From: Hippopus hippopus
Lineage: Eukaryota > Mollusca > Bivalvia > Cardiida > Cardiidae
Direction: 5' to 3'
DNA: 64,000 bases
NCBI GenBank assembly: GCA_946811185.2
Contig: OX328112.1
Span: forward strand, 16,969,215-17,033,214
The position numbers and the translations under genes were made by a program. The notes beneath the pieces are model-generated. The model ran no database searches and was not told where the DNA came from. It saw nothing but the letters and a program-made list of their open reading frames with translations. Position 1 is the stretch's first letter. Each line of letters begins with the position of its first letter. Of the stretch, positions 42,384 through 53,000 are shown one piece after another.

Positions 42384-43456
42384 AACAAGAGGGTCATGAT
42401 GGCCCTGTATCGCTCCACTGGCTAATACGTAAAACCCCTACATGCCAAACATTACAATACTTGGCCAATTGGTTTTGAACATAAGACCCCTGAGGCAGAA
42501 CTAAAATTGGTAGCCCTAGTTCCTATGGTTAGTAACAAGAAGATTTCTAAAGATTTCACTATATAAGCCCATGTAAAACTTCTGACCCCTGGGGTGGGAT
42601 CAAATTCGACCCTAGGGCTATAATTTGGGTACTCTTGGTAGAGGCCCACTAGATAAAGCCACATGCAAAATTTGGTAGCCCTAGGCTTTATGACTAAGTA
42701 CAGGGAGACTTCTAAAGTTTTCTCTATATGAGCCCATATAAAACTTCTGACCCCCTAGGCGGGGCCAATCTTGACCCCAAGGGCTATAATTTGGGCACTC
42801 TTGGTAGAGGCCCACTAGATAAAGCCACATGCAAAATTTGGTAGCCAAAGCCTTATGGCTAGGTACAGGGAGATTTCTAAAGTTTTCTCTATATAAGCCC
42901 AAGTAAAACTTATGACTCCCGGGGCGGGGTCAAATTTGACCCCAGGGCTATAAGTTGGGCACTCTTGGTAGAGGCCCACTAGATAAAGCAACATGCAAAA
43001 TTTGGTAACCCAAGGCCTTATGGCTAGGTACAGGAAAATTTCTAAAGTTTTCTCTGTATAATAAGCCCATGTAAAACTTGTGATCCCCGGGGCGGGGTCA
43101 AATTTGACCCCAGGGCTATAATTTGAAGAAACTTGATAGAAGTCTACTAGATAAAGCAACATGCCAAATTTGATAGCCCTAGGCCTTAGGGTTTCAGACA
43201 AGAAGATTTTGAAAGATTTCCAATATTTTTAAGTTTTGTTGCCATGGCAACCAGAGTTTTTGAAGTAATAAAATTCTTTCAAGAAATTCTGAAGAGGACC
43301 ATGACAGGATCATTTCTGTGAAGTTTCATCAAAATTGGATGTATAGTTTCAGAGAAAGAGCTGTTTAAAATAAAAGTTAACGCACGCACGGACGGACGCA
43401 CGACGGACACCGGGCCATGACATAAGCTCGCTGGCCTTCGGCCAGTGGAGCTAAAA
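42384..43456 (+). mobile_element. H2: pearl-like element
   Basis: Starts AACAAGAGGGTCATGATGGC; ends with CGCACGGACGGACGCACGAC, the hairpin CTGGCCTTCGGCCAG and TGGAGCTAAAAAG. Inside, ~165-bp units with GAGGCCCACTAGATAAAGC recur at 42641, 42807, 42971 and (variant) 43137. A TTGCCATGGCAACCAG segment near 43245 is shared with H3, so the two are related in spite of different core repeats. Confidence 0.75.
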
Positions 43457-44109
43457 AGAGTTCCAACACGTCCTAACAGGACAATTTTACAGATCTTGGG
43501 ATTACAGTTCGGAACAAATGATTCTAATATATTCCAACAGGGCCGTCGTGGTGATCCTGGGGTTACAATTCAGCAAAAAAGGTTCCAACATGTCCGAACA
43601 GGACAATTTCATTGATCTTGGGGTTATAGGTCAGCAGATATGATTCTAATAAATTCCAACAGAGCCGCTATACTGATCCAAAGGTTACAGTGCAAAATTC
43701 GGCTCATACCAATGACCTCCAAACAATGGTTTCTACCCTAAGAACCTAAGACTGAAGGCTGACATATTGTTTAGAAGCCAATGTTTGCATTATGACGAAG
43801 GCCTAACATGTAATCAACGGCGGGGAATCACATAGGTTTTTATTTTGATACACTGCACGGATCACTGGAGGATTTGTGACAAAATGCTACAGTAAAAGGC
43901 TTTTTCTCCTTTGTCCAGTACTTTACTGATTGATCTATGCATCATATTCCACGGAACATACGTCCAATTTGATGATACCATATGGCTTTCATAAAAATTC
44001 AATCTTATTTCAATCTTAAAAAAAATGTAGTTTTGTAATGTATCACCTAAGATTTCGAAACAAGGTGTCTGCAAAGAATGTGAAGTTTTATGTCGCCATT
44101 CATAATCAT

Positions 44110-44345
44110 TTAGCTTTTCCTACTCGACAAATTTTAGACTTGTCTAAACTCAGAGCATCTACAAATGACAAATTAAGTGTGGCTTAATTTGTGGAAGTTG
44201 TCTCTGATATCAGATATGGTAGAAAACATTGCGAGAATAGAAGAAAATGCTGGAAACCAGCATTTTCTCCTTTTCCCACATTGTTTTCAAAAATCTTCTT
44301 TCACATGATCTTCTAAATTCGTTACTGTGTGGTCAAGGGTTAAAT
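44110..44345 (+). mobile_element. C element
   Basis: TTTCCTACTCGACAAATTTT to TGTGTGGTCAAGGGTTAA; centre GAAAATGCTGGAAACCAGCA. It is followed within 270 bp by H3. Confidence 0.7.
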
Positions 44346-44869
44346 CGGGAAGTTACCTTCCCTTGAATATGATGCATAGATCAATGGATAAAATAAAGCA
44401 CATTCGACAGAAAAAAATATCATTGTAGCATTTTGTCAAAATTCCACCGTTAATCTAAGCAGTGCATCACTACAAACAACATGTGATTTCCTCTCCTTGG
44501 TAATTTGTGGGTTATCAATTTGACGCAAAGAAAAAGGAAGAACACATAATAGAAGCACAAACAGAAATATATTTAAGATCATATAAAAAACATAAGTAAG
44601 AAAGACTAAACAAGACAAGAGGGCCAAGATGGCCCTGGATCGCTCACCTGAATTTTTGAGAGGACCATAACCAACTTTTTTTAAAGTATTGAAATTTTGG
44701 AAACAAAATCAGTATTTTGCCAAGCAATTATAAACAGGTCACCTGTAAAAATCATTTCAAAATCTGTCACCACCCCTACAATCATCACCACAGCCATGTT
44801 TTTGACGAATCAGAATTCTGCAAATAAATTTTAGGATAGGTCACCCAAAGACCTTATCTTGAACAAGAG

Positions 44870-45210
44870 CACATGCCCGATAGTGGCTAAAAATATTAAG
44901 TTGAACAAGAGCACCTCATGAGAGTGCCAATGATTGGCTATTGGAACCTTGCTGGATAGTAAAATAAAATTCCAAATCGCAAAAGGGGCATAATTTGGAC
45001 AAAACAATTTTGGAGTTAACTGCCCTTGTTGTATGGGTTGCTTTTTACTAGTGAACAATTATTTCGAGTTTTAAGTACATGTGTTGAGTGGAAGCCGAGA
45101 TATAACAAAATGTCAAAGTTTTTGCACAACAACAACAACGCAGATGACGCCAACAGGGCTATGTGAATACCTTGATGTTTTCTTTGAAAACAGCTAAGCT
45201 AAATAAGGGG
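44870..45210. repeat. Dispersed repeat M, copy 1, inside H3
   Basis: Contains AACAAGAGCACCTCATGAGAG, AAAGGGGCATAATTTGGACA, CCCTTGTTGTATGGGTTGC and TTTTTGCACAACAACAACAA. A second copy lies at 49047-49720. It probably inserted into H3. Confidence 0.55.
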
Positions 45211-45773
45211 TATAATATAAGGATCATTTCTGTGAAATAACTTCAAAATCTGAATAGTGGTTTCAGAGAAGACAAAATTTTTAAGAATTTCTTCATGTCC
45301 TCAGACAGCAAATAGTTTCCACCCACCACAGCCATGTTTCTTGACAGATCAAAATTTCGCGAAAAAATTTTCATAAGGGGCACCTAAGGAACATTTCTGT
45401 GAAATTATTTCAAAATCTGACAAGTGGTTTAGGAGAAGAAGAATTTCAAAGAATTCCTTTAAGTCCATACAGTGCAAAGATGCCCATCCCCACCCAGGCC
45501 ATGTTTTTCGACGGATCAAAATTACACAAACAAACTTTAAAAAGGGTTACCCAAGGAACATATCTGTGAAATTATTTCAAAATCTGACCAGTGGTTTCAG
45601 AGGAGAAGATTATCAAAGAATTTCTTGGAAATTCCATTTGGTTGCCATGGCAACCAGAGTTTTTGATGAATCAAATTCTGTAAACAATTTTCAAAGGGGA
45701 CGTCCCAAGGAACATTCCAGCCAAGTTTGGTCCATATCGGCCAAGCGATTTAGGAGGAGAAGATGTTTAAAGA

Positions 45774-48700
45774 ATTGTTGACACTGCTGGACGCCAAGAG
45801 CCCCCCCCTCCATAACGGCCATGTTTTTTAACGGGATCAAAATTTCGCGAACAATTTTTGAAAAGGGTCACCCAAGGAACATATCTGTGAAATTATTTCA
45901 AAATCTGACCAGCGGTTTCAGAGAAGAAAATTTTTAAAGAATTTCTTGGAAAATTCCATTTGGTTGCCATGGCAACCAGAGTTTTTGATGAAATCAAGTT
46001 CTGTGAACACATTTTAAAGAGGACCTCCCAAGGAACATTTCAGCCAAGTTTGGTCCAAATCGGCGAAGCGGTGTAGGAGGAGAAGATGTTTAAAGAATTG
46101 TTGACACCGCTGGACGCCAAGAGCCCCCCACCATGGCCATGTTTTTCGACGGATCAAAATTTCGCGAACATTTTTTGAAAAGGGTCACCCAAGGAACATA
46201 TCTGAAATTATTTCAAAATCTGACCAGCGGTTTCAGAAGAGAAGATTTTTATAGAATTGTTGACACTGATGGACGCCAAGAGCCCCCCCCCTTCCACCAC
46301 GGCCATGTTTTTCAACGGATCAAAATTTCGCTAACAATTTTTGAAAAGGGTCACCCAAGGAACATATCTGTGAAATTATTTCAAAATCTGACCTGCGGTT
46401 TCAGAGGAGAAGATTTTTAAAGAATTTCTTGAAAAATTCCATTTGGTTGCCATGGCAACCAGAGTTTTTGATGAAATCAAATTCTGTGAACAGTTTTTAA
46501 AGAGGACCTATCATGGAACATTCCAGCCAAGTTTGGTCCATATCGGCCAAACGATTTAGGAGGAGAAGATGTTTAAAGAATTGTTGACACCGCTGGACGC
46601 CAAGAGCCCCCCCCTCCATAACGGCCATGTTTTTAAATGGATCAAAATTTCGTGAACAATTTTTAAAAAGGGTCACCCAAGGAACATATCTGTGAAATTA
46701 TTTCAAAATCTGACCAGCGGTTTCCGGAGAGAAGATTTTTATAGAATTGTTGACACCGATGGATGCCAAGAGCCACCCCCCTTCCACCACGGCCATGTTT
46801 TTCAACGGATCAAAATTTTGCTAACAATTTTTGAATAGGGTCACCCAAGGAACATACCTGTGAAATTATTTCAAAATCTGACCAGCGGTTTCAGAAGAGA
46901 AGATTTTTAAAGAATTTCTTGAAAAATTCCATTTGGTTGCCATGGCAACCAGAGTTTTTGATGAAATCAAATTCTGTGAATACTTTTTAAAGAGGACCTA
47001 CCAAGGAACATTCCAGCCAAGTTTGGTCCATATCGGCCAAACGATTTAGGAGGAGAAGATGTTTAAAGAATTGTTGACACCGCTGGACGCCAAGAGCCCC
47101 CCCCTCCTCCATAACGGCCACATTTTTAAATGGATCAAAATTTCGTGAACAATTTTTAAAAAGGGTCACCCAAGGAACATATCTGTGAAATTATTTCAAA
47201 ATCTGACCAGCGGTTTCAGAAGAGAAGATTTTTATAGAATTATTGACACCGATGGATGCCAAGAGCACCCCCCTTCCACCACAGCCATGTTTTTCAACGG
47301 ATTAAAATTTCGCTAACAATTTTTGAATAGGGTCACACAAGGAACATATCTGTGAAATTATTTCAAAATCTGACCAGCGGTTTCAGAAGAGAAGATTTTT
47401 AAAGAATTTCTTGAAAAATTCCATTTGGTTGCCATGGCAACCAGAATTTTTGATGAAATCAAATTCTGTGAACAATTTTTAAAGAGGCCTCCCAAGGAAC
47501 ATTCCAGCCAAGTTTGGTCCATATCGGCCAAGCGATTTAGGAGGAGAAGATGTTTAAAGAATTGTTGACACCGCTGGACGCCAAGAGCCCCCCCCCTCCA
47601 CCACGGCCATGTTTTTCGACGAATCAAAATTTCGCGAACAATTTTTGAAAAGGGTCACCCAAGGAACATATCTGTGAAATTATTTCAAAATCTGACCAGC
47701 GGTTTCAGAAGAGAAGATTTTTATAGAATTGTTGACACCAATGGACGCTAAGAGCACCCCCCCTTCCACCACGGCCATGTTTTTCAACGGATCAAAATTT
47801 CGCTTACAATTTTTGAAAAGGGTCACCCAAGGAACATATCTGTGAAATTATTTCAAAATCTGACCAGCGGTTTCAGAGGAGAAGATTTTTAAAGAATTAT
47901 TTGAAAAATTCCATTTGGTTGCCATGGCAACCAGAGTTTTTGATGAAATCAAATTCTGTGGACAATTTTTAAAGAGGACCTCCCAAGGAACATTCCAGCT
48001 AAGTTTGGTCCATATCGGCCAAGCGATTTAGGAGGAGAAGATATTTAAAGAATTGTTGACACCGCTGGACGCCAAGAGCCACCCCCCCTCCATAACGGCC
48101 ATGTTTTTTAATGGATCAAAATTTCGTGAACAATTTTTAAAAAGGGTCACTCAAGGAACATATCTGTGAAATTATTTCAAAATCTGACCAGCGGTTTCAG
48201 AGGAGAAGATTTTTAAAGAATTTCTTGAAAAATTCCATTTGGTTGCCATGGCAACCAGAGTTTTTGATGAAATCAAATTCTGTGAACAATTTTTAAAGAG
48301 GACCTTCCAAGGAACATTCCAGCCAAGTTTGGTCCATATCGGCCAAGCGATTTAGGAGGAGAAGATGTTTAAAGAATTGTTGACACCGCTGGACGCCAAG
48401 AGCCCCCACCCCCCATAACGGCCATGTTTTTTAATGGATCAAAATTTCGTGAACAATTTTTAAAAAGGGTCACCCAAGGAACATATCTGTGAAATTATTT
48501 CAAAATCTGACCAGCGGTTTCAGAAGAGAAGATTTTTATAGAATTGTTGACACCGATGGACGCCAAGAGCACCCCCCCTTCCACCACGGCCATGTTTTTC
48601 AACAGATCAAAATTTCGCTAACAATTTTTGAAAAGGGTCACCCAAGGAACATATCTGTGAAATTATTTCAAAATCTGACCAGCGGTTTCAGAGGAGAAGA

Positions 48701-48870
48701 TTTTTAAAGAATTTCTTGAAAAATTCCATTTGGTTGCCATGGCAACCAGAGTTTTTGATGAAATCAAATTCTGTGAACAGTTTTTAAAGAGGACCTACCA
48801 AGGAACATTCCAGCCAAGTTTGGTCCATATCGGCCAAGCGAGGAGAAGATGTTTAAAGAATTGTTGATGC
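45774..48870 (+). repeat. Higher-order tandem array inside H3
   Basis: The landmark TTGTTGACACCGCTGGACGC recurs near 45774, 46094, 46256, 46577, 46745, 47071, 47239, 47562, 47729, 48052, 48377, 48545 and 48865. Spacing alternates ~322 and ~167 bp, a ~490-bp higher-order unit with one break in the alternation (two long units in a row at 47729 and 48052). Long units add a second monomer with TTGGTTGCCATGGCAACCAG and CCAAGTTTGGTCCATATCGG. Confidence 0.85.
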
Positions 48871-49046
48871 GACACGATGGACGACGGACACAGCGTGTCC
48901 CTAAAAGCTCCCCTTGAGCATGTTGTGCTCAGGTGAGCTAAAAAGTAATGAAAAAAATCATACATGCAATACTATGGGATATTGTAGAAAATTATGAAAT
49001 CATCTTGAAATTGCACTTTAAAATGTAAGATATGGGTAAATGTTTA

Positions 49047-49720
49047 CAAAACTACAACAAGAACAATAGAAACACATGCGGTTGCCAACGCTTGGCTGCC
49101 GTTGCTTTTAGCAAAGATTATAAGTCGAAAAAGGAGAATAATTGTATCAGAAATATTTTGATGTTTACCTGCCCCTGTTGTATGGGTTCCCCTTTTGATA
49201 GTTATCAACTAGTCCAAGTTTGAAGTAAATATCTTCAGTAATGACAGAGATATATATAGAAGATAATCAACTGGTTGTGTGTGATATTAAAAATCTGTCA
49301 CTAGAATGGGGTGTGATGTGGTTGAAAAAAACGAGTCCGAAGGATGAGTTTTTTAAGCGCATCACACCCCATTCGAGTGACAGATTTTTAATATCACACA
49401 CAACCAGTTGATAATCCTATTTATTATATTCCTAATTCACCTTTTTTTTTTTATTCTAATAATTATCAAGAATGGTACAATATGAGCAATATAGGAAAAA
49501 AGTAGTTCCGGCAAACATTCTAAAACTATATCGTCACTAGTGATGATACCATAATTATCATCACTAGTGGTGCTATTCACTGTGAAGTTCCAGTAATTCG
49601 CTTACAGGAATATAATAATATAAAATGTAAAATTTTTTGCACAACCCAAACAACAAACGCCAGTGCTAAAACAATATCTCGACGTTTTCTTCAAAAAACA
49701 GCCGAGCTATACATGTACAT
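49047..49720. repeat. Dispersed repeat M, copy 2, split by a foldback element
   Basis: Shares CCCTGTTGTATGGGTT, CCAAGTTTGAAGTAAATATC and TTTTTTGCACAACCCAAACA with the copy in H3. The foldback at 49264-49418 separates its halves. It lies just past the 3' end of the SPFH-like gene and may contribute to its 3' UTR. Confidence 0.55.
49264..49418. mobile_element. Foldback element, ~60-bp near-perfect arms
   Basis: Arms GATAATCAACTGGTTGTGTG, ATATTAAAAATCTGTCACT and GAATGGGGTGTGATG are mirrored around a ~35-bp loop. The near identity of the arms suggests a recent insertion or strong hairpin-driven correction. Confidence 0.8.
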
Positions 49721-49807
49721 AACCTTTCATACAATCACATAATATTTACAGTTAATCCTGTACCAAATAATCCTGAGAAAGCGTTAAGTAAGTTGTATGA
49801 TACAGAT

Positions 49808-50049
49808 TTATGGGGCAGTTAGAGTATTCATATCAAATGCATAGCCAGCATATAAACTGTCTGCTTGTTCTTCCAGGGCTCGAACCATCATTAATGACAG
49901 CTTATGGTCTTCATTAGTAACGCTCAAGTTTGAGTACATCCTCTGAAGGGCTTCGACATAGGATTTCTGTACTGCTTGTTCCTTCTCCGCCTCTGCGATG
50001 ACTGCTATCTTGTCGCTGTCAGCATTGGCCTTAGACAGGATTTCATAGG
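49808..50049 (-). CDS. SPFH-like gene, terminal exon
   Basis: 242 nt ending in TAA at 49810-49808. Acceptor TCATCTTGCAG. It encodes the Ala/Glu/Lys helix (SDKIAVIAEAEKEQAVQK) typical of stomatin and flotillin C-terminal regions, then NLS/NED polar residues and a short tail. No canonical AATAAA lies within ~200 nt downstream; one occurs near 49424, beyond a foldback element. Confidence 0.83.
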
Positions 50050-53000
50050 CTGCAAGATGATTGAAAAGGTGGTATTGGTAAAAAATAGTTTAAAAAGTAG
50101 TTTAGTAAAAAAAATGATACTGGTTTAGAGAAAAAAAAAAAATAGTGTCGAACTCAGTATTTATTGAGTGAAACGAAATACATGTATCTTTTGGTTATTA
50201 AAATGCTAACCTTCTATCACACGGCTGATTAATTGCTTGATTGTATGCAATCTTCAATATTATTTCATTAATATTGCAACGTCCAGTGTACCTATCCATG
50301 CTTTCCTGGAGTTTCTTTAACCAATATTTCGCACAATGTTCTTTCCATGCCACTATCTCCTTTCCCACTTCACCAATGTCAAAACAATAATCAGTGGTTA
50401 AAGAGTAATGAATCCTGTCGCAGTGACTATCATCAACCCTCGGAAAGAAATTAGCAGAGCTGGGAATTCAAACCAGTAACCTCCCGCAGTCTGGTCTAGA
50501 TCTTCATCATCACTGTCTTTTGTTGTCAATAAAGAAATGCACTGGAATCCTGATATGACTAATATACATGTATATGTATACTGCTGAAAGCAGTGTAAGC
50601 CATCATTCACTCTACAACTGTCCACATATTCAGCCGATGTTTTGCCTGGAAGCTTGAGGATTAAAAGATAACCAAAATCCTTACCTTCATTTTTAATATT
50701 TCTTGTTAAAAGTTCAGTCTGTTTCGTTGTAACTGCATGTTCTTGTAGGAAATATTCTTTCTCTTTTTCAATCTGTAAGAATTCAAAAAGATAATGATAT
50801 ACATGTACTACCAATGACTTTTATAGAAGTATTCTTTTTGTTTACCTTGTGCTGATCAATTTCCCTTTTTGCCAATATGTGTCACTTGTATTCAAGTAAC
50901 AAACATTTCTTTCATTGATTATTCACAGTTTTAAACAATGTTTTCTTACTGTGCATATAATGTACAATTGTTGCAGAGGGTCACAGGCTAAAGGTCACAT
51001 CTAGTGTTTTGGGCAAGTCTGACACAACCTCGCACAAATGCTGCTGATAAGTCTATCGGCCTCATGATGCAAAAGCTTAGTCAATTCCTCAACGAACATC
51101 TGGACTATTACCGACTGGACATGGCAGAAAGAACATACATTTACAATGCAAGCTAAGAGGGACTAAAGTCTGGAAATATCCAAATCTTATTTTTGCTACA
51201 GTAACTGTGTATTCCAGATACTCGATGGTGACATATCCCCCAACATTTATATAAGACCAGCTATTCTGGATGGTGACATATCTCCCAACATTTATATAAG
51301 ACCAGCTTTACTTGATGCTCATGTGTCCCCCTGTATTTATAGATGAACAGCTATACTTGATAGTGACATATCCTCCTGCATTTATATAACAACAGCTATA
51401 CTTGACTGTGACACGTCCCCCTGTTTTTATATATGAACAGCTCTGATTGTGACATGTACCCTTGCATTAATAAAAAAACAACTATATGGTGACAATACCC
51501 CCCCCCCCCCCATTTATAAAAGAACAGATCTACTTTATGGTGCTATATCCCCCTGCATTTATATATCATTGATTATGACCTGCCCTTTTGCATTTATATA
51601 AGAACAGCTATACTTGATGGTGATGTGAACCCCGACCCCCTGCATTTATATAAGAACAGATAAACTTGATGTTGACATTTCCCCCTGCAACTAAATAACA
51701 ACAGCTTTACTTGACAGTGACATATTCCCCTGCATTTAAATAAGAACAGCTCCAACAACAAAATTCTATTCCCAGACTTACCTCTAGCAGGGTAAACCTC
51801 AGATAGCGTTCAAAAACCTCATGTGGTATGGTAACATCCATTAAGAAGAAATATCTCACATCTACATGGTAACCTTGACTACAGTTTGACTGTTTGCATT
51901 GACTACATATAATGTTACTCTGGCAACCACTTGGGCAGCAATCTGGGCAACAATCCCCTGAAATATAGAGTAAATTTAACTTTTAAAGCATCCCACCATT
52001 CGAAAGTTAGTCAATCACATAGTTATCTCTGTTTTCAAAGTAATATACCCATTACAAACTATCTTATCCCACATGTGCTTGAGACAGGCATACATACGCC
52101 TGAATTCAATAATCAACATTTCTAAATCATTGCTTACTAAGATTTCCCAGTCTGATCAAAATTTAATGTTAAAATTTATGACTGGGACAAAGCTACAATT
52201 TGTATTATCTTTGCAATTAAAATCAAGTAGCTGAGTCTGGGTAGCACATTCTTTAGCATACAGGAATTCAGAACAGGGGGTTGCTGGTTTGAATTCCCAT
52301 CTGTGCCATCTTACTCTGAGGACTGACGACAGTCAATGCAACAGATTCATTCCTCTCTTGCAGCTGACTGCTATTTTGATGATGGTTTTGCAGAAAAGCA
52401 GCCAGTGGCTTGGTAAGAATATTGTGTTAAGTACTGGTTAAGAAATCTCCAGGACAGGGTGGATAGGTACAGTGGTTAGTGCAATATAACTGAAATGATG
52501 TTGAGAACAGAATTCAACACCTTACAATCAGTCAATCAATTACAATCAAGCTTTGAAGGCAATTTTCTTTTAAATTAATTTTTATGTGGTGTGCATTCCT
52601 GTCAAAGAAGAAATTAGGTCTTGCTCATTGATGTTCGTGTATATTATATTAACTAAACTCCTTGAGATACCATTAGGTGATAAAAAGAATCAGACATTCA
52701 TTGGCTTTTGACGTACTTTGTATTAACCATATCAATCAAAAGTGTTATTAATCTTTCACCACACAACCATGCGTTTTAATGACACTGAAAAAGATGTCTT
52801 TTGAAAACATTGCTGGAAACGGAGAAAATGCTGGTAACCAGCATTTTCTCCTTTTCCCACAATGTTTTCTAACCTTTCAAAGACAAATCCCGTCAATTGA
52901 GCCATATTAAGATTGTTTTCTGCAAATGGTTTCTATTTGCGTAAGTCCCAAATTGTCATGTGGTACAGAGTTAAACCTGCTATATGTGTAGGTAATACAT

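Larger units (their letters stand above)
44614..48945 (+). mobile_element. H3: large pearl-like element with tandem core
   Basis: Starts ACAAGAGGGCCAAGATGGCC followed by CTGGATCGCTCACCTG and ends with GACGGACACAGCGTG, the hairpin GAGCATGTTGTGCTC and AGGTGAGCTAAAAAG. Inner ends are therefore inverted (GCTCACCTG / CAGGTGAGC). The inside is a tandem array of ~165-bp monomers. Known: bivalve pearl elements have a tandem core of about this size, an ACGG-rich segment and a 3' hairpin, and are regarded as non-autonomous relatives of Helitron/Helentron elements. No coding capacity is seen. It ends ~860 bp past the SPFH-like gene's stop codon. Confidence 0.75.

Noticed and set aside
46133..48707. Open frames of 70-95 codons repeated along the H3 array
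   Set aside because: They recur with the tandem period and start or stop at repeat borders; no codon-level conservation beyond that of the DNA.
50398..50814. 138-codon open frame as a single exon
   Set aside because: Only 50685-50772 fits the SPFH-like protein; the rest lies beyond a clear GTAAGG donor and runs into a SINE.
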